Positions 1-9,608 are shown, counted from the first letter of the stretch. The stretch: 64,000 nt of DNA from Balneola sp. (GCA_003712055.1 RHLJ01000004.1:310001-374000); one strand, 5' to 3'. Numbers and translations: made by a program. The notes: generated from the sequence alone by a model not told the origin.

Positions 1-839
1 TAATAGGTGTTATAGTATTCAGAATCTGCTTCGAGGGCATTTTGATAAGCTTCATAGGCCTCTTCATATTGGCTGTCTCTCTGAAGTGCGTTACCAAGAT
101 TATTATAGATTGCCGCAGTCGTATCATTAACAGCGAGTTGTTTTTTTGCTATCTCTGCAGCTTTTCCATACTCCTGGTTATTAAAATGGAAACTGTACAA
201 GCTATAATAAGGCCTCATTAGCTCAGGATAGGATTCAATGGCTTCATTATAGTTTTGAACAGCTTTTTCGTCTTCATCAAAATAAGAGTACACTCTACCC
301 CAGGCGATATATCCCGCTTCTTTTTCAATTTCAAAAATGGCTTTGGCTTGTTCCTCAGCTTTGTCCCTTCCCCCACCTACAAATTTTGGTGCCTGTAAAT
401 AATATTCCATAGCACTTTCTCGAGCTTCCACATTGGAGGGGTCATATTCAATAGCCTTTTCGTAATTCTTTTTGCTATTCCTGGCCAAGCCCGGGAGTTT
501 TAGCTTTGGAGCATTTTGAGCTCTCCTCCCAAAAGAATGCCCCAACCACATATGGTATTTGGAATTTCCTTTTTCGTATTTGGCTGCCTGTTCAAACGAT
601 TTGGTAGCATCTCCAAACTCTTCCATATCAAATAGAATTCTTCCCAGGTAAAAATTAGCTTCTGAATCTGACTTATTTGATTTCAGGTAGTTTTCAAAAA
701 AGGATTTGGCTTGCTCCAATTGTCCGTCTTCAAAAAGGTCGACGCCAGACTGGATGCCAGTTTGGCCCTGTGCAGAAATAGTTAGAAAAAGTAAGAAGAG
801 AAAAGGAGTAAGAAAGCGAAGTGTTTTAGGAAGCTTCAT
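1..839 (-). CDS. TPR-repeat secreted protein (3' end outside window)
   Basis: The minus strand is open from an ATG at 839 to the window edge with no stop, so the C-terminus is missing. The protein begins with a signal peptide (MKLPKTLRFL, then a run of F/L, ending near ISAQGQ), so it is probably periplasmic. The rest is a string of helical repeats of the tetratricopeptide type: the segments read as FLEQAKSFFENYL-like, ATKSFEQAAKYEKG, NYEKAIEYDPSN, AVQNYNEAIESYPE, AYEAYQNALEADSE, each about 34-37 residues apart. TPRs are protein-binding scaffolds; the partner cannot be read from this sequence. The start is chosen because it gives a complete export signal. The function beyond scaffold is unknown. 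Confidence 0.8.
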   Translation of the reverse strand, partial: MKLPKTLRFLTPFLFLLFLTISAQGQTGIQSGVDLFEDGQLEQAKSFFENYLKSNKSDSEANFYLGRILFDMEEFGDATKSFEQAAKYEKGNSKYHMWLGHSFGRRAQNAPKLKLPGLARNSKKNYEKAIEYDPSNVEARESAMEYYLQAPKFVGGGRDKAEEQAKAIFEIEKEAGYIAWGRVYSYFDEDEKAVQNYNEAIESYPELMRPYYSLYSFHFNNQEYGKAAEIAKKQLAVNDTTAAIYNNLGNALQRDSQYEEAYEAYQNALEADSEYYNTY

Positions 840-926
840 GCCATAAAGTTTTTTTAAAAGATGAAACGACTACGCTTCTTATCCATTGCGGTTTCGAAAC
901 CAAAAGATTTTGACCAAAGAAAAGCC

Positions 927-1316
927 TTAAGACTTAGACCACAAGGCTACCCTGTTTCCCTCGGTATCTTCGATTACAGCCATATACCCATGATCTTCTG
1001 ATATTTGTCGCTTAGGAATGAACACTGAACCCCCTGCTTCTTCAACTTTATCCAAAGCAAGTTGTAAATCAGGGTCGGCATCGAAATAGATTAAAGGGCC
1101 GTGAGTATTACTTGGAGCATACCATCCTTCGGCATGCCAAACCAGTGCTCCACTTACATTACCGCTTTCCCCGGGAAATACTTCCATTTTAAAACCGTCT
1201 CCTAAATCCATACTGGCCAGTTCAACTCCCAGGATTGTAGAGTAAAATGCTTTGGCTCTTGTAATGTCAGAGACTGGTAATTCAAACCAGGCCAGTGTGT
1301 GTTTTTTATCACTCAT
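927..1316 (-). CDS. VOC family (glyoxalase/bleomycin-resistance fold) protein
   Basis: This 129-residue cytoplasmic protein has the two beta-alpha-beta-beta-beta halves of the vicinal oxygen chelate fold: an N-terminal half opening with LAWFELPVSDITRAKAFYSTILG and a C-terminal half ending with VIEDTEGNRVALW, which is the usual end of the family. Such proteins bind a metal and act as glyoxalases, dioxygenases or small-molecule binding proteins; the substrate cannot be inferred. The ATG overlaps the end of the upstream doxX-like gene by 8 bases, so the two are translationally coupled. Together with the nearby MarR and AhpD-like genes it suggests a small detoxification or redox-stress group. Confidence 0.85.
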   Translation of the reverse strand: MSDKKHTLAWFELPVSDITRAKAFYSTILGVELASMDLGDGFKMEVFPGESGNVSGALVWHAEGWYAPSNTHGPLIYFDADPDLQLALDKVEEAGGSVFIPKRQISEDHGYMAVIEDTEGNRVALWSKS

Positions 1317-1776
1317 TTTCTTCTTTAGTATTTAGTTTAGAATGAATCCATCCGTCAATGGAGTATTTCCCTCCTCCGGAAATTAAGACGATCAAACAGA
1401 GGCCAATCACTAAAAGATGAAGTTCAAAGCCCTCACCTCGTCCGGGTTCGGAATACCAGTTCATAAAGAAATGACTTCCGGTTACAAAGTAAATAGCACC
1501 TAGCATAACAGCGATAATACTCCCAGCTGAAAACCTTGATAAAAAACCAAGTATCAGGGCGATGCTCCCAAAAAACTCAGCTACAGCGACCAGGAAAGTG
1601 ATAAAGAAGGGTATCCCAAACCATTGCTCAAAAGATTTCATTACAGGAGTAAGGCCATGTCCTCCCCAAATACCAAGAATTTTTTGCGCTCCATGAGGAA
1701 ATATGACAAGCCCAATAGTAATACGGGCAATTAGAGGTGAGATAGACGGTGTGGTTTTAAAAAATTTAGAAAGCAT
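1309..1776 (-). CDS. DoxX family membrane protein
   Basis: A 155-residue integral membrane protein with four predicted transmembrane helices (roughly residues 15-35, 57-80, 85-103 and 122-140). The first helix carries RITIGLVIFPHGAQKILG, the family signature in which a G-x-x-F-x-x-H-G-x-x-K pattern is typical of DoxX/TQO-small-subunit-like proteins. Members act with oxidoreductases in the inner membrane, often in thiol or quinone redox balance. It is the first gene of a two-gene unit with the VOC protein. A 13-bp inverted repeat lies 87 bases upstream of its start. Confidence 0.87.
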   Translation of the reverse strand: MLSKFFKTTPSISPLIARITIGLVIFPHGAQKILGIWGGHGLTPVMKSFEQWFGIPFFITFLVAVAEFFGSIALILGFLSRFSAGSIIAVMLGAIYFVTGSHFFMNWYSEPGRGEGFELHLLVIGLCLIVLISGGGKYSIDGWIHSKLNTKEENE

Positions 1777-2025
1777 GGATGTATAATTATATAGATGCTA
1801 TTAAATCTTTACATATAGTTTATTGCATTTTTTGGTGAACCTTATGTGTTTCTGTCAGCTGTTAATGGTTATTGGTGAATTATCTTTCCAATAACCATTA
1901 CCGAATAACGCATAAGGTCAGTAAGTAACTATTGTGTAATAATTCATTGTACTTTATATAATGTATTCCAAATTCCTCATACCAATTATTAACGGAGATA
2001 AATAGGTATTAAAAGATGTAACTCC
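1777..2025. promoter_or_regulatory. Intergenic region with 13-bp inverted repeat (1863-1875 / 1888-1900)
   Basis: The gap upstream of the doxX-like gene holds a perfect inverted repeat: TAATGGTTATTGG at 1863-1875 pairs with CCAATAACCATTA at 1888-1900 across a 12-base spacer. No T-run follows on either strand, so an intrinsic terminator is unlikely. It may be an operator for the neighbouring MarR or a processed hairpin in the transcript. The rest of the gap is AT-rich and has no convincing ORF. Confidence 0.5.
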
Positions 2026-2478
2026 TTAGGAGGTAATCTTTTCCAGCAAATCATTTAACTGTTTTGCTTCATCTTCGCTTAGCTTATCGAAAATGGCGTC
2101 CAGGTTATTGAGCTTTGTATCAATGGTGGAAAGCAAATAAAGTCCATCAGAACTAATAAAAACCTGCACTTTTCTACCGTCGTGTGGGCATGGTCTTTTG
2201 GTAGCAAGTTTTTTTGCAACAAGTCGGTCAACAATGCGGGATGTGTCCGACATTTTATCAATCATTCGGTCGCAAATATCGTTAGTAGAAAGTGGCTCTC
2301 CATCCGCGCCCCTCAAAATCCTTAAGATGTTGAATTGCTGTTGGGTCACATCAAACTGGTCCAGGAATTCCTTGATCTCGTTTTTTAACCAACCTGAAGT
2401 AAGGAGGAGGTTAACCCGAAGTTTATGAGATTCGTTATAGAATTTAGTTTGTTGTATTTGTTCGCTTGCTAGTGCCAT
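2026..2478 (-). CDS. MarR family transcriptional regulator
   Basis: A 150-residue winged-helix regulator. The order is an N-terminal dimerisation helix (1-45), the DNA-binding domain (FNILRILRGADGEPLSTNDIC then a recognition helix SDTSRIVDRLVAKKLA), the wing with the family D-G-R-K (PHDGRKVQVFISSDG) and a C-terminal dimer helix. MarR proteins repress adjacent genes and release DNA on binding phenolics or on cysteine oxidation. A Cys sits just before the wing (KRPCPHDG), whereas OhrR-type sensors carry it near the N-terminus, so oxidant sensing is not established. It lies downstream of the AhpD-like gene on the same strand, separated by a terminator. The palindrome at 3151-3170 is a plausible target. 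Confidence 0.9.
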   Translation of the reverse strand: MALASEQIQQTKFYNESHKLRVNLLLTSGWLKNEIKEFLDQFDVTQQQFNILRILRGADGEPLSTNDICDRMIDKMSDTSRIVDRLVAKKLATKRPCPHDGRKVQVFISSDGLYLLSTIDTKLNNLDAIFDKLSEDEAKQLNDLLEKITS

Positions 2479-2491
2479 GTGATTAATATAA

Positions 2492-2520
2492 AAAAGATCA
2501 GCCCTATGGACTGATCTTTT
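2492..2520 (-). terminator. Intrinsic terminator of the AhpD-like gene
   Basis: A perfect 10-bp stem (AAAAGATCAG / CTGATCTTTT) with a 9-base loop is followed on the minus strand by a run of T. It sits just downstream of the gene ending at 2538 and just upstream of the MarR start, so it separates the two units. Confidence 0.8.
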
Positions 2521-2537
2521 ATGAGGTCATTAATGCA

Positions 2538-3089
2538 TCAAGCTTCAACTAGTTCTTCAAGAGGTTGAGCCTGAGGAAAATCAATAGGAACTTGAGTAGT
2601 TCCATGGATGAAATTGCTAATCATTTTATCACCAATCACCATGATGATATCAACAAGGTTAGCTTCGTTGTAGCCAGCTTCAAATAAAGCTTCTATTACT
2701 TCGGCATCTGGCTTACTTCTGTTGATTACTGAGTTTTGTACATACTTAGCCAGAGCATCAAACTTAGGATTGAAGTCGACTTCTGCTCTTCGGATGTCAA
2801 GAATTTGTTCGTCAGAAAAGCCATTCATTTTACCAATAGCGGTATGAGCAGATAAGCAGTAGTAGCATTGATTTACTTCGCTAACTACCAGGTTAATAAT
2901 TTCTCTCTCTTTTGCTGAAAGAGTGCTTTTCCTGCCTTGAAGGGCTAAGTAATCACCGAGAGCGGTATCGTTATAAGCGTAAGTAGCGTATAGGTTAGGT
3001 ACAAAACCAACCTTTGATGTCAAGTTATCAAAGATAGCCTGGTTAGCTTCTGTTACTTGTTCGCGAGTTGGTACATTGAAAGTTTTCAT
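2538..3089 (-). CDS. Carboxymuconolactone decarboxylase/AhpD-like peroxidase-related protein
   Basis: A 183-residue all-helical protein of the AhpD/CMD superfamily. The catalytic signature is visible as C75-Y-Y-C78-x3-H82 within EVNQCYYCLSAH, the redox CxxC plus proton-relay His of alkylhydroperoxidase AhpD-type enzymes. The cytoplasmic role would be reduction of organic or alkyl peroxides, possibly with a lipoyl partner, but a decarboxylase role is excluded only by the motif, not by assay. The leader contains the 20-bp palindrome at 3151-3170. Neighbouring MarR, DoxX and VOC genes support an oxidative or electrophile stress role. Confidence 0.87.
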   Translation of the reverse strand: MKTFNVPTREQVTEANQAIFDNLTSKVGFVPNLYATYAYNDTALGDYLALQGRKSTLSAKEREIINLVVSEVNQCYYCLSAHTAIGKMNGFSDEQILDIRRAEVDFNPKFDALAKYVQNSVINRSKPDAEVIEALFEAGYNEANLVDIIMVIGDKMISNFIHGTTQVPIDFPQAQPLEELVEA

Positions 3090-3150
3090 AATAATATCGT
3101 TTGTTGTGTTTGAAATAATATTTAAGATGGAATAATGTTAAAGGTTAAAC

Positions 3151-3170
3151 TTTAATGTTACAACATTAAA
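3151..3170. promoter_or_regulatory. 20-bp palindrome upstream of the AhpD-like gene, candidate MarR operator
   Basis: TTTAATGTTACAACATTAAA is a palindrome with 9-bp arms and a 2-base centre, 62 bases upstream of the AhpD-like start on the minus strand. Size and AT-rich symmetry are typical of MarR-family operators, and a MarR gene lies just downstream of the target gene. A related half-like sequence (AATGTTAAAGG) is nearby at 3134-3144. The binding is inferred. Confidence 0.5.
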
Positions 3171-3222
3171 ATAATAGAAAAGCTTTATTGATTCAATAAG
3201 GGCTAGGCTAAATAATTGTTAT

Positions 3223-4101
3223 TTATAAGTAATCTAGAATTTTATCAAGAATTGGATTCCTATTGTTTTCCTTCCAAATGGCAGAAAGTGTAGTTCTTTG
3301 AGGAATTTTGTCTAGCTCTATAAACTTTATGTCCAGGGAAAAACCATGCTTTAATGAAGTGGGTACAATACCTATTCCAAGATTACTTTCAACAAGACGA
3401 AAAATAGTACTGGCATGCACAGACTCATGAGCAACCTGTGGAGTAAATCCCTGGTCTTCAAAAATGCTCATGATTTTCTCGAAATACCCATGGCTGTATT
3501 GGCTTGAAAAAAGAATAAACTTTTCATTTTGAAGGCTCTTTACCGTAGTAAATTCTTTAGAAGAAATGGGATGACTTGAAGGGAGAACAAGAGAAAAGGT
3601 TTCCACATGAACGTCAAGTTTCTTTAGACCATCAGGTAATCGAAGAGTTCGAATGAAGCCAAGGTCGAGTTCATCTTTTTGAATACGTTCTACCTGATCT
3701 TTATTAGGTAACTCCGTTAAAACAGAATGTACTCCGGGTGAATCCTTATTTATTTGGGACAGAAGTTGGGGTATAACCACTTGCATAGCAGAACCAACAA
3801 AGCCTATTCGAATCTCTCCTTTCTCCCCTTGCTGAATGAGTCGAATATTTTCAGTTATAAACTCCAATCGGTTAACAACAAAATCTATTTCCTCAAGCAA
3901 ATAAGCACCTGCAGGGGTTAATGAGACATTTCTTTTATCTCGATAAAGGAGCTCTGCTCCAACATACTGTTCCAACTGCTTTAACTGCCTGCTAAGTGCA
4001 GGCTGAGTAATGAACAATTTGTCAGCGGCCTTTTTGAAGTGAAGCTCACGACCCAAAGTTTTGAAATAGTGAAGATGTCGGAGTTCTATTTGATTACCCA
4101 T
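3223..4101 (-). CDS. LysR family transcriptional regulator
   Basis: About 292 residues from the chosen ATG at 4101, which gives the usual family start IELRHLHYFKTLG; an in-frame ATG at 4119 would add six residues. The N-terminal winged helix includes HFKKAADKLFITQPALSRQLKQLE, a textbook LysR recognition helix, and residues 90-290 form the periplasmic-binding-protein-like effector domain. The start resembles the BenM/CatM/CbnR group of catabolic activators. It is divergent from hutH with 75 bases between starts, the arrangement expected for a LysR activator of the neighbouring operon; the effector would then be urocanate or histidine, which is inference only. Confidence 0.9.
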   Translation of the reverse strand: MGNQIELRHLHYFKTLGRELHFKKAADKLFITQPALSRQLKQLEQYVGAELLYRDKRNVSLTPAGAYLLEEIDFVVNRLEFITENIRLIQQGEKGEIRIGFVGSAMQVVIPQLLSQINKDSPGVHSVLTELPNKDQVERIQKDELDLGFIRTLRLPDGLKKLDVHVETFSLVLPSSHPISSKEFTTVKSLQNEKFILFSSQYSHGYFEKIMSIFEDQGFTPQVAHESVHASTIFRLVESNLGIGIVPTSLKHGFSLDIKFIELDKIPQRTTLSAIWKENNRNPILDKILDYL

Positions 4102-4176
4102 AGTAATCAATATATGCATATAAAGAATTACAAAACATTAATACCATTCTCTACTTTCCATAAGAAGGACTAAGCT

Positions 4177-5745
4177 ATGGCCATATTTAATCTAGGAGTA
4201 GACACTGCAACAATTCAGGATGTAGTAGATATCTGCTACGGGAATAAGTCTATCCGTTTATCTGATAAAGCCAGAGAGAGAATCATACAAAGCTCTAATC
4301 ATGTAAATTCGATTGTTGAATCCGGGGAAGTAGTATATGGAGTCAATACAGGATTTGGACCGTTATGCAGTACTGTGATTTCCAGAGAGAATACAGAAAA
4401 ACTTCAGGATAATTTACTAAGGAGTCATAGTGTTGGCGTAGGGAATTCTATTTCGCCTATGATTGCAAAGGCAATGTTGATACTAAAGGCTCATAATCTG
4501 AGCCTGGGTTATTCCGGGATTCGATTAGAGACTTTAGAAAGAATTCTCTTTATGATTGATCACGACCTGATTCCTGAGGTACCTGAACAAGGTTCAGTTG
4601 GGGCATCAGGAGATCTTGCTCCACTAGCACATCTATTCCTTCCCTTAATCGGGTTGGGCAAGATTTATCACAAAGGGGAGTACAGGGATAGTAAAGAGGT
4701 TCTTAAAGACTATTCCCTTGAACCAATTACTCTTAGTGCCAAAGAAGGATTAGCTCTTATAAACGGAACCCAATTTATAGCAGCGCATGCAGTTTGGGGA
4801 GTGTACAATTTCCATTATTGCTTAAATGCTGCAGATATAATTGGAGCAATGAGTTTAGAGAGTGTATTAGGTAGCGTTAGTCCCTTTGATCAGCGCCTAC
4901 ACATTACCAGGCCTTTTGAAGGTTCATGTTTTGTTGCTCATCGGTTGAGAGCTTTGCTAAATAATTCAGAAATGGTGGCCTCCCATGAAGATTGCGGAAG
5001 AGTTCAGGATCCCTATTCTATTCGATGCATGCCTCAGGTACACGGAGCGAGCAGAAATGCCTGGCTACACACCAAGCAAATGCTGGATATTGAAATTAAC
5101 TCTGTTACAGATAACCCTATCATTTTATCTGAAAAGGAAGCCATAAGTGGTGGGAATTTCCACGGACAGCCAATGGCTCTTCCCTGCGATTATCTAACCC
5201 TTGCAGCACACGAAGTAGGTAATATTTCAGACAGGCGATCTTATTTATTGCTCGAAGGAGGTCATCACGGCTTGCCTAAACTACTCATGCATGATATTGG
5301 CCTAAACTCTGGCTTTATGATACCGCAATACACTTCAGCTGCTTTAGTAAGCGAAAACAAAGCACTGTGTTTTCCGGCTTCAGCCGATAGTGTTCCTACA
5401 TCACTTGGCCAGGAAGATCATGTAAGCATGGGTTCGATCAGCTCCAGGAAGCTTAACCAGGTCGTGGAAAATGTAGAAAAGATTCTAGCTGTAGAATTAG
5501 TGAATGCCGCACAGGCCTTTGACTTTAGAAGACCAATGAAATCCGGGCCCATTCTTGAAGCTTGCCATGAACTGGTTCGAGACCATATCGATCATGCAGA
5601 TGAAGACCGCGTTTTTGCAAAGGATATAGCAAAGGCATTGGGGCTTATCCAGACACACCAGCTGTCCAAAACTGCTGAAGAAATAGCCAATAAACAGAAC
5701 ATAGATTTAAACGGATCATACAATGAGCACTTCCGACTTTATTAA
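4177..5745 (+). CDS. hutH: Histidine ammonia-lyase
   Basis: First step of histidine utilisation: L-histidine to trans-urocanate plus ammonia, in the cytoplasm. The 522-residue length fits the family. The Ala143-Ser144-Gly145 triplet ([15 protein letters not shown]) cyclises to the MIO electrophile; the catalytic Tyr lies in YGVNTGFG, and the FRRP and QEDHVSMG motifs are present in the C-terminal half. It starts at the ATG after AAGAAGGAC, a fair ribosome site. It is the first gene of hutHUIG and its end overlaps hutU by 23 bases. Divergent LysR may regulate it. Confidence 0.97.
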   Translation: MAIFNLGVDTATIQDVVDICYGNKSIRLSDKARERIIQSSNHVNSIVESGEVVYGVNTGFGPLCSTVISRENTEKLQDNLLRSHSVGVGNSISPMIAKAMLILKAHNLSLGYSGIRLETLERILFMIDHDLIPEVPEQGSVGASGDLAPLAHLFLPLIGLGKIYHKGEYRDSKEVLKDYSLEPITLSAKEGLALINGTQFIAAHAVWGVYNFHYCLNAADIIGAMSLESVLGSVSPFDQRLHITRPFEGSCFVAHRLRALLNNSEMVASHEDCGRVQDPYSIRCMPQVHGASRNAWLHTKQMLDIEINSVTDNPIILSEKEAISGGNFHGQPMALPCDYLTLAAHEVGNISDRRSYLLLEGGHHGLPKLLMHDIGLNSGFMIPQYTSAALVSENKALCFPASADSVPTSLGQEDHVSMGSISSRKLNQVVENVEKILAVELVNAAQAFDFRRPMKSGPILEACHELVRDHIDHADEDRVFAKDIAKALGLIQTHQLSKTAEEIANKQNIDLNGSYNEHFRLY

Positions 5746-7393
5746 TGAGTTTGTACAGCATCCAAACTATAAAACACCGATAGGTACAAAGCTACATGCA
5801 AAGAACTGGCAAACAGAAGCTCCGCTTCGAATGCTGCTTAACAATTTAAATGCTGAAGTAGCCGAAGACCCGGAAAGCCTGATTGTTTATGGAGGTAATG
5901 GGCAGGCAGCAAGGGATCGCAAATCACTAGAAAAAATCGTGGAATGCCTGTTAGATTTAGATGAACATCACAGCTTGCTTGTTCAATCAGGAAAACCGGT
6001 AGGAGTTGTAAGAACCCATCCTGAAGCCCCAAGGGTATTAATAGCTAACAGTAATTTGGTGCCGGAGTGGGCCACCTGGGACCATTTCAATGAATTAAAG
6101 GAACGTGGGTTAATGATGTATGGGCAGATGACCGCTGGCTCCTGGATTTATATAGGAACCCAGGGCATTCTTCAGGGCACGTACGAGACCTTTGTGGCTT
6201 GTGGGCAAAAGCACTTTCATGGAAATTTGAGAGGCAGGCTTTTAGTGACAGGTGGTTTAGGTGGTATGGGAGGAGCTCAGCCGCTTGCAGCTACAATGGC
6301 CGGTGCTACTTTTCTAGGTGTAGATGTTGACCCTTCTCGAATTGAAAAGAGACTAAAAACCAGGTACATCGATAGGATGACCGATTCCTATTTTGAAGCC
6401 ATTCGATGGATCATGGAAGCTAAAATCAAAAAAGAGAATCTGTCAGTTGGCTTGGTTGGAGATATCGGAGATGTGCTGGAGCGATTGATTGAAAATGGGA
6501 TTACTCCTGATATATTAACAGACCAAACCTCCGCGCATGACCCCATTAATGGCTATATCCCAAACGGGTACTCTCTTGAAGATGCGAAACGATTGAGGGA
6601 TACTGATCCAAAGATCTATGAGCAGAAATCAATAGCAAGTATGGCCCGTCATGTAAGACATATGCTTACGCTAAAGGAAAGGGGAGCGATAACCTTTGAC
6701 TATGGGAACAACCTTAGAGCATATGCCCAAAAAGGGGGAGTTGAAAATGCTTTCGACTTTCCCGGTTTTGTTCCCGCTTATATCCGTCCTCTTTTCTGTG
6801 AAGGGAAAGGTCCTTTTAGATGGGCAGCACTATCGGGTGATCCGGAAGATATTTATGTAACTGATCAGGCTTTGATGGAAGCTTTCCCTGAACACACACA
6901 CCTCATTAACTGGTTAACACAGGCTAAAGAGAAGATTGCCTTCCAGGGTTTGCCCTGTCGTATTTGCTGGTTGGGAATGGGTGAAAGGGAAAAAGCGGGA
7001 TTAATATTTAATGATCTGGTTCGAGCAGGCAAGGTAAAAGCTCCGATTGTAATCGGAAGAGATCACCTGGATTGTGGTTCGGTTGCATCGCCAAACCGGG
7101 AAACAGAAGCTATGAAAGATGGAAGTGATGCAGTAAGCGACTGGCCATTGTTAAACTTAATGAGTAATGCCACTGGCGGTGCTACCTGGATCAGCTTTCA
7201 CCATGGTGGAGGTGTAGGAATGGGTTTTAGTCAGCATGCCGGAATGGTCGTTCTGGCAGATGGTACTGATAGGGCAGAAGCCTGTTTAAAAAGGGTATTA
7301 TTTAACGATCCAGCTATGGGGGTTTTTCGGCATCATGATGCAGGATACGATTTAGCAACCGAAGTAGGTGAGAAACATAATCTTTTGCTCTAA
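5723..7393 (+). CDS. hutU: Urocanate hydratase
   Basis: Second step of histidine degradation: urocanate plus water to 4-imidazolone-5-propionate, with tightly bound NAD+ acting as an electrophile. The 556-residue protein has the typical N-terminus ([17 protein letters not shown]), the NAD-binding glycine cluster [13 protein letters not shown] around residue 180, and the catalytic Cys region [14 protein letters not shown] around residue 410. The C-terminus contains the [16 protein letters not shown] signature. The start ATG lies inside the last codons of hutH, indicating translational coupling. hutI follows after 8 bases. Confidence 0.97.
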   Translation: MSTSDFINEFVQHPNYKTPIGTKLHAKNWQTEAPLRMLLNNLNAEVAEDPESLIVYGGNGQAARDRKSLEKIVECLLDLDEHHSLLVQSGKPVGVVRTHPEAPRVLIANSNLVPEWATWDHFNELKERGLMMYGQMTAGSWIYIGTQGILQGTYETFVACGQKHFHGNLRGRLLVTGGLGGMGGAQPLAATMAGATFLGVDVDPSRIEKRLKTRYIDRMTDSYFEAIRWIMEAKIKKENLSVGLVGDIGDVLERLIENGITPDILTDQTSAHDPINGYIPNGYSLEDAKRLRDTDPKIYEQKSIASMARHVRHMLTLKERGAITFDYGNNLRAYAQKGGVENAFDFPGFVPAYIRPLFCEGKGPFRWAALSGDPEDIYVTDQALMEAFPEHTHLINWLTQAKEKIAFQGLPCRICWLGMGEREKAGLIFNDLVRAGKVKAPIVIGRDHLDCGSVASPNRETEAMKDGSDAVSDWPLLNLMSNATGGATWISFHHGGGVGMGFSQHAGMVVLADGTDRAEACLKRVLFNDPAMGVFRHHDAGYDLATEVGEKHNLLL

Positions 7394-7401
7394 GGGCAGC
7401 T

Positions 7402-8640
7402 ATGACTGATATAAAATTATATGGCCCTTTTTGTGAAATTGTAACCATGGACGGACTTTCCCTTCATGGACCTTTACAGGATCATGAACTTCCAGTGATA
7501 AGAAATGCCGGGATAGTAGTCCAGGATGGTAAGGTACTAGATATCGGTGGGTATCATCAGCTATTTAAAAAATATGCTGCTGCGGAACGAGTACTTACCG
7601 AAACTAAACATCAGGTAGTAGTGCCAGCTTTTATTGACTGTCATACCCATATCTGTTGGGCTGGAAATAGAGCCAATGATTATGCCATGAGAGTTTCAGG
7701 GAAAAGTTATCTGGAAATAGCTAAAGCAGGGGGTGGAATTATGGATACAGTGTTGGCTACCCGAAGTGCTACTCAAGAAGAATTGGTAACGCTTATTCTT
7801 AAAAGAACAGAATCCCTATTGGCTCAGGGGGTAGCGATTGTAGAAGTTAAATCTGGATATGGCTTGGATCTTGATAATGAGCTCAAAATGCTCAGAGCAA
7901 TAAAAGAAACGAATAATCATACTTCGGCTAAATTAATCCCAACCTTTTTGGGAGCTCATATCAGGCCAAAGGATTTTGAGGGCACACATAAAAAGTACCT
8001 GGCTTATTTAGTAAATGAAGTTGCACCAAGAGTATTAGAAGAAGGACTTGCGAAGCGAGCGGATATTTTCGTTGAAGAAGGTGCTTTTGATATCGAACTA
8101 TCTGAATGGTACATCAAAGAAATGCAAAAACTCGGTTTTGAGATGACGGTTCATGCAGATCAATTCAGCTCCGGAGGAGCAAGTCTGGCTGTAGAGACAG
8201 GTTGCATTTCAGCAGATCATCTTGAAAGTATCGATGAACATTCCATCACTAAATTTAGGAATTCCAAAACCGTAGCAATAGCACTACCCGGTGCTTCTTT
8301 AGGATTGGGGATGGCTTTTACACCATGTCGTCAATTGTTAGATAATGACGCATGTGTAGCCATTGCTACCGATTGGAATCCAGGTTCCGCTCCAATGGGT
8401 CATTTACTTGCCCAGGCTTCCATTATTGGCGCCAACGAGAAGATGAGCATCGCAGAGACACTGGCTGCTATAACCTATCGATCGGCATATGCTTTGAGAG
8501 TTAATGCTGGAACTATAAGGATAGGCGATAATGCAAGGTTTACAGTTTATGAGGGCGATGACTTTCGAAATATTTTTTATAGCCAGGGTCAGTTACATCC
8601 AACCCATACTATTATAGGTGATGAGTGCATCCAACATTGA
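7402..8640 (+). CDS. hutI: Imidazolonepropionase
   Basis: Third step: hydrolysis of imidazolone-5-propionate to N-formimidoyl-L-glutamate. The 412-residue protein belongs to the amidohydrolase superfamily. The metal-binding H-x-H is in PAFIDCHTHICWAGNR near residue 80, further ligands lie in EVKSGYGLD, FLGAH and VHADQF, and the Asp of ATDWNPGSAP closes the site. The gene is 8 bases after hutU and overlaps the hutG start by about 20 bases. Confidence 0.97.
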   Translation: MTDIKLYGPFCEIVTMDGLSLHGPLQDHELPVIRNAGIVVQDGKVLDIGGYHQLFKKYAAAERVLTETKHQVVVPAFIDCHTHICWAGNRANDYAMRVSGKSYLEIAKAGGGIMDTVLATRSATQEELVTLILKRTESLLAQGVAIVEVKSGYGLDLDNELKMLRAIKETNNHTSAKLIPTFLGAHIRPKDFEGTHKKYLAYLVNEVAPRVLEEGLAKRADIFVEEGAFDIELSEWYIKEMQKLGFEMTVHADQFSSGGASLAVETGCISADHLESIDEHSITKFRNSKTVAIALPGASLGLGMAFTPCRQLLDNDACVAIATDWNPGSAPMGHLLAQASIIGANEKMSIAETLAAITYRSAYALRVNAGTIRIGDNARFTVYEGDDFRNIFYSQGQLHPTHTIIGDECIQH

Positions 8641-9598
8641 TTTAAATTACTACCAGGCCCCTCAAAAAGATGTGTGGATAGGGCGGACAGATTCGGATAC
8701 CGATTCTGATCAATTTCGATACCATCAGGTCGCCAAACCTGTTCATCTCGATAGAATTTCAGAAAGCAAAGAAGTAGCGCTGTTAGGATTTACATCAGAT
8801 CAAGGCGTAGTGCGAAACAAAGGGAGAATAGGAGCTTCGAAAGGACCTGATTCATTTAGGTCGGCAATTGGTTCTTTATGTTGGCACGGAGAGCAATCCG
8901 GATTTATAGATGTAGGAAATATCCTTCCAAAATCTGGAAATTTAGAAGTAGCTCAGGCAGAACTGGGAAAGGGAGTAGCCCATCTTCTAAGAAATTCGAA
9001 AAAGAGTTTTGTGATAGGTGGTGGACATGAAACAGCCTTTGGTCATTATCTTGGGATAGCAGATTATCTATCATCCTCAAAACCAGATGCTAAGCTGGGC
9101 ATTCTAAATATAGATGCCCATTTTGATCTAAGACCTTACGACGGAACTCCTCATTCAGGATCACCCTTTCTCCAGGCTCATGAACACGCTCAAAAAGAGA
9201 ACATGGATTTAAGGTATTTTGTGTATGGGCTTAATCGGCACAATAATACTGCGTCACTTTTTAAGACAGTCGAGAGTTTAGGCGTTCAATGGATAGAGAA
9301 CCAAGAAGTCATGTCTGAAGAGGAAGCGTCTTTAGAAAAAGTAGCAGCTTTTATCGAGGAGAGAGACTACATCTACCTAACGGTTTGCCTAGATGTATTT
9401 AATGCCGCTATTGCTCCCGGAGTAAGTGCTCCAGCCTGGAATGGGATTTTTGCAGAGCATGCTATCAAGGTTATCGAGCTAGTAAAGAACTCCGGGAAGC
9501 TCTTGTCTATGGATGTATGTGAGTTGAACCCTGAGTTTGACCAGGATAATCGAACAGCGAAACTGGCAGGAACGCTCTTTGCAGAGTTTTTGGATTGA
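8621..9598 (+). CDS. hutG: Formimidoylglutamase
   Basis: Last step of this route: N-formimidoyl-L-glutamate to L-glutamate plus formamide. The 325-residue protein is an arginase/agmatinase-fold hydrolase with binuclear manganese motifs GGGHETAFG, NIDAHFDLR and LDVFNAAIAPGVSAPA. The ATG at 8621 is preferred over the GTG immediately before it at 8618; both lie inside the end of hutI. Its presence means that the organism uses the formamide branch rather than formyl-aspartate steps. It is the last gene of the operon; a long palindromic repeat follows. Confidence 0.95.
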   Translation: MSASNIDLNYYQAPQKDVWIGRTDSDTDSDQFRYHQVAKPVHLDRISESKEVALLGFTSDQGVVRNKGRIGASKGPDSFRSAIGSLCWHGEQSGFIDVGNILPKSGNLEVAQAELGKGVAHLLRNSKKSFVIGGGHETAFGHYLGIADYLSSSKPDAKLGILNIDAHFDLRPYDGTPHSGSPFLQAHEHAQKENMDLRYFVYGLNRHNNTASLFKTVESLGVQWIENQEVMSEEEASLEKVAAFIEERDYIYLTVCLDVFNAAIAPGVSAPAWNGIFAEHAIKVIELVKNSGKLLSMDVCELNPEFDQDNRTAKLAGTLFAEFLD

Positions 9599-9608
9599 TT
9601 TTTTTAAT

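Noticed and set aside
2079-2428. Open frames inside the MarR gene on both strands
   Set aside because: They are shadows of the MarR reading frame; neither has a recognisable domain or ribosome site.
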